From assembly GCA_023381695.1 (NCBI GenBank), contig JAMCQP010000072.1:38272-102271 (forward strand): 64,000 nucleotides of DNA, given 5' to 3'. The position numbers and the translations under genes were made by a program. Shown piece after piece: positions 33,798 to 43,637 of this stretch (position 1 is its first letter; every line of letters begins with the position of its first letter). The notes under the pieces are model-generated. The model was not told the origin of the DNA and made no database searches. It saw nothing but the letters and a program-made list of their open reading frames with translations. The DNA is from Bacillota bacterium (GTDB lineage Bacteria; Bacillota; UBA5301; JAMCQP01).

Positions 33798-35222
33798 GTG
33801 AACATAAGAAATAAAGAAAACAGCCAAGGCCTCCCTTTGCGAATTCTTGACCTGTTTGCCGGGACGGGGGGACTGTCTCTGGGGTTTGAAAAGTTCAATG
33901 GCAAGATTGGTAGGCGGATCTACGAATTTGCCGGGGCTGTTGAAGTAGATCATGACGCCTGCGAAACCTTGCGCAAGAATCATCCGGCACTTGTTGCAGA
34001 GGAGGAAAATGCCTTGATTTTTGAGGGGGATCTCACCTCTGTCGAAATTCATGATAAGGTAGTGAAGCGGGTTGGCAAATCGGGAGTTGATATTATTGTT
34101 GGTGGGCCTCCCTGCCAATCATTTTCCATGATCGGTACACGAAGTGGCCGGTGGGTGGAAGATAAAAAGTTTGAGAATGACAGGCGCGATTTGTTATTCA
34201 TGGAATACGTTGCCCTCGTTCGCCAACTACAGCCATTATTCGTTGTGCTGGAAAATGTTGATGGTATTCGTAGCAAAAAAGACAAGCAGGGACAGACGTA
34301 TCTGTCACGGATTATTGGAGAACTTGAGAGACTTGGTTACCGGTTTGAGATCACGGGACATGATGAAAAGTTTCTGCGCTTGAACGCTGCTGATTTTGGT
34401 GTGCCACAGATTCGCAATAGAATTTTCCTCGTGGGCAACAGGATGGGTATAACCTTATCGCCACCAACACCCACTCATTTTGATCCAAATGGTTCGGGCG
34501 TTCAGGTTGAAGGTCGATTGCCCTGGGTGACGTTATGGGATGCAATCGGTGATCTTCCGCAACTCCAGGCACATTTTACCAGAAGCAATATCACACTGGA
34601 TGAATGGGAAGAGCGGAAGAAAGAAAATGAGAGTCGTTACAATGGCGCCAATGGCGTCCCCTTCCACGAAAAGCGTTTTGCAAGGCATTATGAATCACTT
34701 GGCAAGCAGGGCAAGGCATTCCTGGATTTTGTTGCTGCATCTCATGGTCTGGTGCTTCGTTATCATCGTGCACGTGAGCAGCAGGTGTCCGATATTGAGC
34801 TGTTTGAAAAGATGCCGGAGGGTGCAACTGCAAAGAATATTTTCGAAGGGCCTGAAGAGTTGCGGGTGTTGAGTCGATTCATTAGATATGATATGGAGAG
34901 TTTCAAGGACAAATATCGCAAGCAACAATGGAAACGTCCCAGTACTACAATTTTCGCTCACCTTGAGCGTGATGGAAACCGGTTCATTCATCCAGATAGC
35001 TCACAGGCCCGCACATTTACCGTTCGTGAAGCGGCTCGAATCCAGAGTTTTCCTGATGACTACTTGATTGCCGGGGCAATGAAAAAACAATATCGCCAGA
35101 TTGGCAATGCGGTTCCCCCATTGCTGGCCCGAGCCATTGCAGAAGCTATCTATCAATCGCTGGTTGCCTCGGGCCATATGATCGATGGTGATGGCGTCGT
35201 TGCATATGAAGAGGATTCATGA
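33798..35222 (+). CDS. DNA (cytosine-5) methyltransferase
   Basis: Type II-style C5-methyltransferase, about 474 residues, with every conserved block in order: ILDLFAGTGGLSLGFEK (AdoMet), GGPPCQSFSMIGTR (catalytic Cys), VLENVDGI (catalytic Glu), PQIRNRIFLVG and the closing RQIGNAVPPLLARAIAEA. The target-recognition region between the last two blocks is long (about 180 residues). It starts at one of two adjacent GTG codons (33795 or 33798). It probably marks self DNA for the operon's restriction function. A mismatch glycosylase gene follows, as in systems where 5-methylcytosine deamination must be repaired. The target sequence is unknown. Confidence 0.95.
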   Translation: MNIRNKENSQGLPLRILDLFAGTGGLSLGFEKFNGKIGRRIYEFAGAVEVDHDACETLRKNHPALVAEEENALIFEGDLTSVEIHDKVVKRVGKSGVDIIVGGPPCQSFSMIGTRSGRWVEDKKFENDRRDLLFMEYVALVRQLQPLFVVLENVDGIRSKKDKQGQTYLSRIIGELERLGYRFEITGHDEKFLRLNAADFGVPQIRNRIFLVGNRMGITLSPPTPTHFDPNGSGVQVEGRLPWVTLWDAIGDLPQLQAHFTRSNITLDEWEERKKENESRYNGANGVPFHEKRFARHYESLGKQGKAFLDFVAASHGLVLRYHRAREQQVSDIELFEKMPEGATAKNIFEGPEELRVLSRFIRYDMESFKDKYRKQQWKRPSTTIFAHLERDGNRFIHPDSSQARTFTVREAARIQSFPDDYLIAGAMKKQYRQIGNAVPPLLARAIAEAIYQSLVASGHMIDGDGVVAYEEDS

Positions 35223-35247
35223 CCGCCAGACATCAGGAGAAAATGTC

Positions 35248-35910
35248 GTGGGGCAATTCCTGCAATTCAGACACCTCCTCAAACAATGGTGGCTCACGGC
35301 TAGTCGTGATTTTCCCTGGCGTCACCATCGTTCCCCTTATCGTACCTTAATCGCCGAATTGATGTTGCGTCGAACACGTGCGGATCAGGTAGTGCCTGTT
35401 TATGAGCGGTTTGTCAATTCATATCCGACTCTGGCCATGGCAGCCCAGGCTGATCCTTGCGATATCAGGGCTATTTTGTATCCGCTCGGTCTTTCCTGGC
35501 GAATAGAGAACATCATTGATTTACTGAATCAGGCTTATAATCGATTCGGTGAAGTGTTACCGATAGACATTGAGGCATTACTTACTCTACCCGGGGTTGG
35601 TGATTATGTCGCAGGCGCAGTAGCTTGTTTTGCTGGAGGCCAGCCGGTCGCATTGATCGATACGAATGTTGTGCGGGTGCTCGGGAGGGTTTTCGGCGTC
35701 GATATCCAGGGAGAAGCGCGAAGGCGGCGTGAAATGCATGATCTTACAGACTCCGCGTTAGATCGTGATGATCCGGTTACATACCAGTATGCTTTGCTTG
35801 ATTTTGCGGCGAAAGTGTGTACAGCAAAGAACCCGTTCTGCAATTGCTGCCCGTTTTCCCAGGCATCCTGCTGTGAGTTTTATAAACATTTCATAATCGA
35901 TAAGAAGTAA
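35248..35910 (+). CDS. MutY/Mig-type HhH-GPD DNA glycosylase (likely T/G mismatch)
   Basis: About 220 residues. Helix-hairpin-helix LPGVGDYVAGAVACFAGG, catalytic Asp in ALIDTNVVRVLGR, and a C-terminal Cys cluster (CTAKNPFCNCC plus a further CC) for a 4Fe-4S centre. At the position where endonuclease III has its catalytic Lys there is Tyr (GDYVAG), as in the Mig.MthI thymine glycosylase, which is also encoded beside a cytosine methyltransferase. It should therefore repair T/G mismatches left by deaminated 5-methylcytosine. GTG 35248 follows AGGAGA; an in-frame ATG at 35206 overlapping the methyltransferase end is the alternative. The adenine-recognition C-terminal domain of true MutY is absent. 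Confidence 0.88.
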   Translation: MGQFLQFRHLLKQWWLTASRDFPWRHHRSPYRTLIAELMLRRTRADQVVPVYERFVNSYPTLAMAAQADPCDIRAILYPLGLSWRIENIIDLLNQAYNRFGEVLPIDIEALLTLPGVGDYVAGAVACFAGGQPVALIDTNVVRVLGRVFGVDIQGEARRRREMHDLTDSALDRDDPVTYQYALLDFAAKVCTAKNPFCNCCPFSQASCCEFYKHFIIDKK

Positions 35911-35956
35911 AAACAGGGCACTGAAGGGCTGGTACAAGGGAAAGCGAGAAAACGAG

Positions 35957-37492
35957 ATGGTAACCAGAAATCAGGATGTTGCCATGGATTATGACATCGC
36001 CGAGCCCCACGCGGATGCAATTATCCAATCTGCACGGTCCATAGGTTATGACCTGCCCACTGCCATTGCAGATATCATGGATAACAGCATCGCTGCAGGC
36101 GCCAGTAACATATGGTTGGCTTTTTTCTGGGACGGAGAACGCTCCTGGATTTCCATCCGGGATGATGGCTCTGGAATGAATGAGAAAACACTGGTCAACG
36201 CGATGCGTCTGGGGAGCCTGAGTCCGCTAGCCTATCGCAGTGATCGCGATCTTGGTCGATTTGGCCTGGGACTAAAGACGGCATCATTCTCCCAGTGCAA
36301 ACGCTTGATAGTGAGGACGAAGGCGGAGAACGCTCCTGCCTGTACGCGATGCTGGGATCTCGATTACGTGACGGAAAGTCGAGAGTGGCGTTTGTTCAAA
36401 GAGATCAGCGAACTCTCCGAATCCCATCTCGCAGAGTTCAACCCTAAATCCCATGGTACAATTGTTCTCTGGGAGGACATGGATCGACTGGTTGCTCACA
36501 ATCAAACCGAAAACCGCATGCAACAGGATCGTTTTTACCAGCGTGTTGATCAGGTTATCGAACATAACAGCATGGTGTTCCATAAGTTCCTGGAGCGACC
36601 AAATGGTGGTCTGACCTGCTGGGCCAACGGTAACAAGGTCTCTCCCTGGAATCCATTCCTCCCTCGTGAGGCGGCCACTCAGGGATTGCCGGAAGAACAT
36701 CTTCATTATAATGGCCAGACTGTCGATGTCTTTCCTTATATTCTTCCGCATCAATCACGTCTCAAACCGGAGATTTTCAAACTGGCTGGCGGTTCAAGGG
36801 GATGGAATGACCTGCAGGGGTTTTACGTCTATAGAAATGGGCGTATGCTGGTTGCCGGTGACTGGTTAGGATTGGGACTCCAAAAAGAAGAGCACTGCAA
36901 GCTGGCACGTATCGAACTTAACATCACCACGGCCATGGATATGGATTGGCAGATTGATGTAAAAAAGTCTCGTGCCAGACCTCCGGCAGCAATTCGTGAT
37001 GACCTGCGGAGGATTGCCAGCCTGACGCGAACAAAGGCCGTCGAAGTCTATCGCTCCCGGGGAAAGGTACTGACGAGAGCACGTTCTGACGAGGTGGTCT
37101 TTCTATGGGACACATTGAGACGTCATGGAAAGAATCGTTTTATAATAAATCGTGATTACCCTGCTGTTGCTACGGTAAGACGCTTGTGCGGTGAACATAC
37201 GTGGGAATATTTTGATGCTCTGCTGCGTCTGATCGAAGAGACCTTGCCGGTCAGTTGCGCGAACGAAAATCCTGACACATCGCGCCAGGTTCAAGGGCAG
37301 GCCAGTACTCTGAACGATTTGTCTCAGCTTTCTATTATCTGCCATCTGCTTTTCAAGGTACTGGTGGCCTCCGGCAATTCAAAGGGACACGCAATTGAGT
37401 TGCTGGCAACCATGGCGCCATTCAACCAGTACCCGGAATTGCTGGCCACATTAGAAGATGGGGAAGGAGATAATCAATCTGATGACCGATGA
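35957..37492 (+). CDS. GHKL ATPase, MutL/MORC-like
   Basis: 511 residues. The N-terminal ATPase fold shows the N box AIADIMDNSIAAGA (Asp where most have Glu), IRDDGSGMNEKTL, and the lid motif DLGRFGLGLKTASFSQ. A second conserved part follows (GTIVLWEDMDRL, then GFYVYRNGRMLVAGDWLGLG and DWQIDVKKSRARPP), like the S5-type transducer domain of MutL/MORC proteins. This type of GHKL protein is known from predicted restriction systems with Z1, PD-(D/E)XK and AIPR partners. It probably forms an ATP-driven clamp on DNA. It overlaps the Z1 gene by about 11 bases. Confidence 0.88.
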   Translation: MVTRNQDVAMDYDIAEPHADAIIQSARSIGYDLPTAIADIMDNSIAAGASNIWLAFFWDGERSWISIRDDGSGMNEKTLVNAMRLGSLSPLAYRSDRDLGRFGLGLKTASFSQCKRLIVRTKAENAPACTRCWDLDYVTESREWRLFKEISELSESHLAEFNPKSHGTIVLWEDMDRLVAHNQTENRMQQDRFYQRVDQVIEHNSMVFHKFLERPNGGLTCWANGNKVSPWNPFLPREAATQGLPEEHLHYNGQTVDVFPYILPHQSRLKPEIFKLAGGSRGWNDLQGFYVYRNGRMLVAGDWLGLGLQKEEHCKLARIELNITTAMDMDWQIDVKKSRARPPAAIRDDLRRIASLTRTKAVEVYRSRGKVLTRARSDEVVFLWDTLRRHGKNRFIINRDYPAVATVRRLCGEHTWEYFDALLRLIEETLPVSCANENPDTSRQVQGQASTLNDLSQLSIICHLLFKVLVASGNSKGHAIELLATMAPFNQYPELLATLEDGEGDNQSDDR

Positions 37493-40259
37493 CGAGAAAC
37501 TGGTAATGGATCTGGCATTAACAATTCTACTCCATAAACAGACACGGACCAAAGAAGCAATTGAACGGGCAGTCGATCAATTTGCAGGTAACTATCCCGG
37601 GGTCAGCAGGGATTTGATTGTTCGAGAATTGGAGAGCCGGTTTTCCGTGACATTTCTGGGGAAAATTCAAATCCTGGAAGACCGGGCCGCAATCCATATT
37701 CCCTGGTTACCGGAGAAGAGAAGTGAGATTGACTGGCGGTTTTGGAACCGTTACGAACGCAGATTACGGGCCAAGCAATTTCCTGAAGATACAATTCGGG
37801 GTATTGATGACTTTACCGACGTCATTTTTGGGTTGCTGGAAAATCCGAAACGGACGGGAAAATGGGACAGACGAGGCCTTGTTGTCGGGAAAGTGCAATC
37901 AGGAAAGACCGCAAACTATGCAGGTTTGATCAACAAAGCGCTTGATGCGGGATACAAAATTATAATCGTTTTTGCCGGACTGCATAACAGCTTGCGCAGC
38001 CAGACCCAGCTTCGCCTGGATCAGGATATAGTTGGCCATGACTCTCAGAAATCTCGCGTGGGTGATGAAAGCTTACCAGGAATTGGTGTGGGATTAATTG
38101 ACCCTCGATGGAGAGTGTACTCTCTGACAGATAGTACCGAGCATGGAGATTTCAACAAATCAAGGGTCAACGTCAATGTTCCCCCCGGTGGAGAGCCGAT
38201 ACTCCTGGTTGTGAAAAAGAATGCCACAGTTTTACGTAATATCCTGACATGGGTACGTTCTTATAGCTTACCAGTTGATGGAGATAATGATCATCGGGTT
38301 TTACACGATACCCCCTTCTTACTGATCGACGATGAGGCTGATAATGCCTCAATTGATGCCAATGCCGCTCCGCGCGACAGTCATGGCAATCTGTTAGAGG
38401 ATAATGATCCCACACGTATCAATGGCCTGATCCGACAGATTCTGAATTGCTTTGATCAGAGGGCGTATGTTGGTTATACGGCTACCCCATTTGCCAACCT
38501 GTTCATCTATCCAACGGAGAATATTGATTCTACCGACCCATACGGCGGTGATCTGTTTCCAGAGAGTTTTATTATAAATTTACCTCCTTCATCCGATTAT
38601 ATCGGCCCGGTTCGGGTTTTTGGGCTTGAGGATGATGTTCGATCCGGGATAACTGCTCAGGAAGGCCTTCCAATTGTTCGCGTTGTGGACGACTTTGCTA
38701 TCACCATTCCTGCAAAACACAAGAAAGACTGGACGCCCCCAGCGCTCCCGCCGTCCTTGAAAGAAGCCATGCGTGCCTTCTGGCTAGGCTGTGCCGCCCG
38801 CCAGGTTCGGGGACAGACTGGGGTTCATAATTCCATGCTCATTCATGTTACGCGATTCACTGCGGTACAGCAGCAGGTCATGGATCTTGTAAAGGATGAG
38901 GTCTATACGCTCCGGCGACGGATGAGATATGGAGACGGTAACGTACGGCCTGCGTTACGTGAGGAACTTCGTGACTTCTGGGAGAAAGAATTTGCTCCTC
39001 GCACGACGCAAATCATGGGAATGGTGAACGATCCGGCAATCATCCCGCTTTCCTGGGAGGACATCGAGCCACATCTTTTGCCGGTTGTGGAATCCATTGA
39101 ATTCAAGTTGATAAATGGCAGTGCGAAAGATGCGCTGGATTATTTTGATCATCCCAACGGTATGACGGTGATCGCCGTGGGAGGAGATAAACTTTCTCGG
39201 GGTTTAACGCTTGAAGGGCTTTCGGTCAGCTATTTCCTTCGTGCCTCAAATATGTATGATACCCTCCTGCAGATGGGGCGCTGGTTCGGCTACCGGCATG
39301 GGTATCTGGATTATTGCCGCCTTTACACAAGTGCAGAGCTGCTTGACTGGTACCGCTATATCACCCTGGCTTATGAAGAACTACGTCGTGAGTTTGATGA
39401 GATGGTGGACCGTGGAGGCACACCGAGGGATTATGGGCTGAAAGTAAGAAGCCATCCCGCAGGGCTGCAAATTACCGCAACCAGCAAACTTCGGCACAGT
39501 CAGCGTTTGCAGGTTACCTTTGATAATGATATTGTCGAAACATTTGCCTTCCACAAGGCTCGGAATATTATTGAACAGAACTACCGATTGGTCGAGAGAT
39601 GGCAACAGAATTTACAAGGTTATAACGAGATCAAGCGGGATAATTACATGTGGTATGAGGTACCGGGCCGTTTCATCATCGAGTTGCTGGAGGGCTTGAC
39701 AGTTCATCCCCATGTTCGTAAAGCATCTTCCGGGTTGCTGAAAGCTTTTATCGCCCGTCAGATGGAGAATGGTAAACTGGTTTCCTGGACGGTTGCTCTT
39801 ATTTCCAATCAGACCGGTAAACCGAAGGAAATTGCAGGTCTTCCGGTTCACATGACGATACGTAGCGACATTTCTCTGGCTGAATCGAGGCCATTTGATC
39901 GGGAAAAGTACGCCGTGAGTAAGAATCGAATCATAAACCCACCGGATGAGGCGCTTGATCTTTCTGCTGAAAAGATCAGCGAGGCAATTAAGTTAACCAA
40001 TCAAGAGCGGGCGAAGAAAGGTAAACCAGAGAACGCTTCGGTGGCATCTGGCCCCGCAATTCGCAGGGTTCGTTCTGATAGAAGTGGCTTATTGCTTATC
40101 TATCCACTGGACCCATCAGGCCCATTGCAGGATGATTCATTTCCCTATCCCTTTATGGGTATTGCATTGAGTTTTCCATATATCGAACGGCCCATTCCGA
40201 TTGAATACGATGTCAATCCGGTTTACCAGCAGCTTTTCGGGAACGAGGACGAAGAATGA
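37482..40259 (+). CDS. Z1-domain superfamily II helicase-like ATPase
   Basis: 925 residues from ATG 37482 (AAGGAG about 11 bases upstream; ATG 37458 in the same frame is possible). It has Walker A VVGKVQSGKTAN, Walker B FLLIDDEADNASID, a TATP motif in GYTATPFANLF and a late helicase block QMGRWFGYRHGYLDYCRLY, preceded by GGDKLSRGLTLEGL. The Z1 domain lies in the middle and C-terminal parts. Proteins of this family are found only with restriction-type partners and are thought to move or remodel DNA for the nuclease. The last codon overlaps the next ATG. Confidence 0.9.
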   Translation: MTDDEKLVMDLALTILLHKQTRTKEAIERAVDQFAGNYPGVSRDLIVRELESRFSVTFLGKIQILEDRAAIHIPWLPEKRSEIDWRFWNRYERRLRAKQFPEDTIRGIDDFTDVIFGLLENPKRTGKWDRRGLVVGKVQSGKTANYAGLINKALDAGYKIIIVFAGLHNSLRSQTQLRLDQDIVGHDSQKSRVGDESLPGIGVGLIDPRWRVYSLTDSTEHGDFNKSRVNVNVPPGGEPILLVVKKNATVLRNILTWVRSYSLPVDGDNDHRVLHDTPFLLIDDEADNASIDANAAPRDSHGNLLEDNDPTRINGLIRQILNCFDQRAYVGYTATPFANLFIYPTENIDSTDPYGGDLFPESFIINLPPSSDYIGPVRVFGLEDDVRSGITAQEGLPIVRVVDDFAITIPAKHKKDWTPPALPPSLKEAMRAFWLGCAARQVRGQTGVHNSMLIHVTRFTAVQQQVMDLVKDEVYTLRRRMRYGDGNVRPALREELRDFWEKEFAPRTTQIMGMVNDPAIIPLSWEDIEPHLLPVVESIEFKLINGSAKDALDYFDHPNGMTVIAVGGDKLSRGLTLEGLSVSYFLRASNMYDTLLQMGRWFGYRHGYLDYCRLYTSAELLDWYRYITLAYEELRREFDEMVDRGGTPRDYGLKVRSHPAGLQITATSKLRHSQRLQVTFDNDIVETFAFHKARNIIEQNYRLVERWQQNLQGYNEIKRDNYMWYEVPGRFIIELLEGLTVHPHVRKASSGLLKAFIARQMENGKLVSWTVALISNQTGKPKEIAGLPVHMTIRSDISLAESRPFDREKYAVSKNRIINPPDEALDLSAEKISEAIKLTNQERAKKGKPENASVASGPAIRRVRSDRSGLLLIYPLDPSGPLQDDSFPYPFMGIALSFPYIERPIPIEYDVNPVYQQLFGNEDEE

Positions 40260-41263
40260 TTGAAGAACTCTGGCAGGAATTAGAGGCTGAGGTAGAACAA
40301 CAGCATGTAACCACCGGCATGATTCGCAGGCGCATTCATCCCCAAGATCGCCCGGATATCTCCCTTGCCATCGAGCGCCCGGGAGACGTGCGCTTGCTCT
40401 TACTGCGGATACCGATTAGCACCTTACCCCCACGCGACATGCTTCCAGGGGCAGAAGGATTTGTCGTGGCACCGGTGACGCAACGCGATGATGACCCTAA
40501 CCATGCTACCTTGATGTTGCGTCTTTCGGATAAGCGGTACCAGGATATTTTCACAGTGCTTGTTGAGGATGTGGTAGCGGCGATAACGTCTACACCTGAT
40601 GATACGAACATGCTGAAGATCTTCCTTTCGCGATTGCTAACCTGGCAGAGATTTCTGGCGGTTCATGGGCCGGAAGGCTTGAGTAAAGAGGCTCAGCAGG
40701 GCCTATACGGGGAGTTATGGTTCCTGCGCCACTCCCTTTTCAGACATACTGACTTACTTATTGCCGTTCAGGCATGGACAGGTCCTGGGGGTGCTCCACA
40801 CGATTTTCAGTTTCCACACTGCGCAGTTGAGGTGAAGACGACCTCATCGAAGCAACCTCAACAGATCAGGGTCAGTAACGAACGGCAGCTGGACGAAACC
40901 CATATACCTGCCCTCTATTTGTTCCACCTTTCGCTGGATGTCTCCCGAACCGGTGGTGAGTCATTGCCGGAAATGGTATATGCCCTGCGCAAAGCCATGG
41001 AAGGGTATCCGGTGGTTCACCAGGCTTTCGAGCAGGTCTTACTCATCGCAGGCTACCTGGATGCCCATGCTGATCGTTACCAGCAGAACCGCTATCATGT
41101 ACGCGAACATAACGTTTTTCGTGTGCGAGACGAATTTCCCCGAATTATTGTGCGGGATCTTCGCGCAGGGGTAGGCGACGTGCATTATGCCATCGGCGTC
41201 GCAGAGTGCAAACATTTTGCTATCGAGGACTCGAAGTTCATTACGATGTTAAGCGGGGAATGA
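40256..41263 (+). CDS. PD-(D/E)XK motif protein (DUF4420)
   Basis: 335 residues. The nuclease core is visible near residues 170-200: LYGELWFLRH, GGAPHDFQFPHCAVEVKTTS (Asp, then Glu-x-Lys), and the following SNERQLDETH. The rest matches the DUF4420 layout with GYPVVHQAFEQVLL and a C-terminal VGDVHYAIGVAECKHF. It is the best candidate for the DNA-cutting subunit. It overlaps the Z1 gene by four bases (ATGA) and ends three bases before the AIPR gene, so all are co-translated. Confidence 0.88.
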   Translation: MIEELWQELEAEVEQQHVTTGMIRRRIHPQDRPDISLAIERPGDVRLLLLRIPISTLPPRDMLPGAEGFVVAPVTQRDDDPNHATLMLRLSDKRYQDIFTVLVEDVVAAITSTPDDTNMLKIFLSRLLTWQRFLAVHGPEGLSKEAQQGLYGELWFLRHSLFRHTDLLIAVQAWTGPGGAPHDFQFPHCAVEVKTTSSKQPQQIRVSNERQLDETHIPALYLFHLSLDVSRTGGESLPEMVYALRKAMEGYPVVHQAFEQVLLIAGYLDAHADRYQQNRYHVREHNVFRVRDEFPRIIVRDLRAGVGDVHYAIGVAECKHFAIEDSKFITMLSGE

Positions 41264-41266
41264 AGC

Positions 41267-43318
41267 ATGGAACTGGAACAATTCGCCACTGATTTCCAGC
41301 AAGATGTGCTGACACGTGTAGAGAATGATGAAGGAGAAAACTTCCGTGAAGATGCCTTTACGGAATTAATGATCGAGTATCTCTGTGAGAATGGTGAACT
41401 TGATGATGCAGAGGTATGTTCCCAGAAGGGATATGGCTGGAAAGTGAGCGGATACGGGTTCAGCATGGACGAAGAATGCCTGGACCTGCTGGTTTCGCAT
41501 TACACCGGTACGGTCCCGCCGGAATCCTTGCCAAAGTCTGAGGTCCAGCGCGACCTGAAGCGTTTGATCTCTTTTTTCAGCCAATCACTTCTCGATGGGT
41601 TCTACCAGCAATTGCCTGAGTCTTCACCGGTTTTTGATCTCGCTTACCATATCAACGAGTTAAAAAAGGAAGGGGCGTTGGGCCGTGTACGACTGTTCCT
41701 TCTCACTGATTGCCTGACCAAAATGAACGTTCTGGAGGATGTCGAGGGTATCTCTATAAACGGGATCAAAATACCGGTATCAGCGCAAGTATGGGATATT
41801 GAACGCCTTTTCCGATCCTGGAGTTCCGGCCGGCGTCGCGAGACGATCGGAATCAACTTCCTTGAGCAGTTTCATCAGGCCCTGCCATGTTTGGCGATGC
41901 CGGATAGTGATGAGATGGAATACAGCACATACCTGGCACTGATTCCTGGCAAGATACTTTATCGCATCTATGATATGTATGGACCACGCTTGCTGGAGCG
42001 CAATGTGCGTTCTTTTCTCCAGGCCAGGGGAAGTGTCAACCAGGCCATAAGGAAAACAATCCGGGAAACACCGCGTATGTTCCTTGCTTACAATAACGGC
42101 ATCTCGTCGACTGCTGAGGAAGTTGAACTCACACAATTACCGAATGGAGGCACTGGTATCAGTGTGATCAAAGACTTTCAGATTGTGAATGGTGGCCAGA
42201 CGACCGCTTCAATTTATCACGCTGTAAACAGGGATAAGGCGGAGATCGATGGACTGTTCGTCCAGATGAAACTGACAGTGCTGAAAGATCGTGACAGAAT
42301 GGATGATATCGTACCGAAGATCTCGGAGTCTGCAAACACGCAAAATAAAGTGCAGATGGCGGATTTTTCGGCGAATCAACCATTTCACCGTAAATTGGAG
42401 GAACTATCTCGCACAATCTGGGCTCCATCGGCTTCTGGTACGGAAAAGCAAACACGCTGGTTTTATGAACGGGCCAGGGGGCAGTATGCTGATGAACGCG
42501 CACGGGTAGGAACTCCAGCGAAACGTCGGGAGTTCGAGGCGCAGAATCCACCCCAACAGAAATTCACGAAGATTGATCTGGCGAAATACGAACATACCTG
42601 GTATCAGTTGCCACATTATGTGAGCGAAGGCGCACAGAAGAACTTCGCCAGATTTATGACTCGCCTGAAGGAATCGCCAGTAGACCCGGATCAGCATTAC
42701 TTTGAGGAATTGGTTGCCAAAGCAATTCTGTTTAAGCAGACTGAAAAGATAGTAAGCTCTCAGAAATACGGAGGATATCGTGCCAATATCGTGACTTATA
42801 CACTGGCCTGGCTCTACCAGGATGCAGGGAGATGTTCTAAGCGAATTGATTTGCAACGGATCTGGAAAACACAACGGCTTTGGCCGGAGTTAGAACAGGC
42901 AATTATCACAGTCTCCCTCCAGGTGGTGGAAACCATTACCAATCCATCAGGAAACGCCAACGTGACTGAATGGTGCAAAAAAGAGGCGTGTTGGAAGGTT
43001 ATAAAGGATCTGAATATCAGCTTGCCCGATTCGTACTATTCCCAGTTGGCGTCGTCGGTTTCATCACAGGGGACAGAACGATCCTCGGTAAAGATCAGGA
43101 TAAATGAGGCAGATCGGGAAAAGATGGAGAGACTCAAGCGCCTCGACAAAACGGTCTGGTACATCATTTTGCAGAAGAACAGATATGAAAAGTTTCTTTC
43201 CCTGGAACAGGAGCAGCTTGCGGTGCATCTCATGCACAGACGTCCTAAGGTAGAGGAAATCCATCAAGCAATCGAGATCCTGGAAGAGGGTAAACAACGG
43301 GGCCTGGCAGTAGGGTAA
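41267..43318 (+). CDS. AIPR family protein
   Basis: 683 residues. AIPR (abortive phage infection protein) signature FLAYNNGISSTAEEV followed by FQIVNGGQTTASIYHA and later KISESANTQNKVQMADFSAN is intact near residues 265-375. The N-terminal ~100 residues are acidic. AIPR proteins were first linked to abortive infection in lactococcal systems and recur beside GHKL/Z1 modules; the biochemical activity is not settled, though a nuclease-like role has been proposed. ATG 41267 lies three bases after the DUF4420 stop and follows GGGGAATGAAGC. It is the last gene of the operon. Confidence 0.9.
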   Translation: MELEQFATDFQQDVLTRVENDEGENFREDAFTELMIEYLCENGELDDAEVCSQKGYGWKVSGYGFSMDEECLDLLVSHYTGTVPPESLPKSEVQRDLKRLISFFSQSLLDGFYQQLPESSPVFDLAYHINELKKEGALGRVRLFLLTDCLTKMNVLEDVEGISINGIKIPVSAQVWDIERLFRSWSSGRRRETIGINFLEQFHQALPCLAMPDSDEMEYSTYLALIPGKILYRIYDMYGPRLLERNVRSFLQARGSVNQAIRKTIRETPRMFLAYNNGISSTAEEVELTQLPNGGTGISVIKDFQIVNGGQTTASIYHAVNRDKAEIDGLFVQMKLTVLKDRDRMDDIVPKISESANTQNKVQMADFSANQPFHRKLEELSRTIWAPSASGTEKQTRWFYERARGQYADERARVGTPAKRREFEAQNPPQQKFTKIDLAKYEHTWYQLPHYVSEGAQKNFARFMTRLKESPVDPDQHYFEELVAKAILFKQTEKIVSSQKYGGYRANIVTYTLAWLYQDAGRCSKRIDLQRIWKTQRLWPELEQAIITVSLQVVETITNPSGNANVTEWCKKEACWKVIKDLNISLPDSYYSQLASSVSSQGTERSSVKIRINEADREKMERLKRLDKTVWYIILQKNRYEKFLSLEQEQLAVHLMHRRPKVEEIHQAIEILEEGKQRGLAVG

Positions 43319-43336
43319 TCAACGTTGCTGTTACTA

Positions 43337-43501
43337 AAGCCTGCGCTAAGCTTCTGATGAGCCATGGAACGCATCCAAAGGTTGTAGTGCAGGAGAGATT
43401 GGATATTCGGATATCAGCATGACCCTCAATCGTTACTCCCACGTCACGCGCACATGCAAGAAAACGCCGCCCAGGTTATGGGCGACGTCCTCAAAATTTG
43501 A
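43337..43501 (+). pseudogene. tyrosine recombinase (phage-type integrase) C-terminal remnant
   Basis: Read across small frameshifts, the stretch gives KLLMSHGTHPKVV, QERL, YSDISMTLNRYSHV and MQENAAQVMGDVLKI before a TGA at 43499-43501. This is the usual C-terminal end of phage or ICE integrases, including the catalytic Tyr (NRYSHV). Everything upstream is missing. It lies just behind the defence operon and may be what is left of the element that carried it. Confidence 0.65.
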
Positions 43502-43637
43502 CTGCTTGTGTTTGGCAAGTAAAAAATGCAGAGAACGGCAATAAATTTTTGCAGAGACTTGCCAGCCAAAAGTAAGATTCTAAGCATCCCTCCTACAGCG
43601 CCTTCAAGATCTTAATCGACGGAATTTAAGGGCATAA

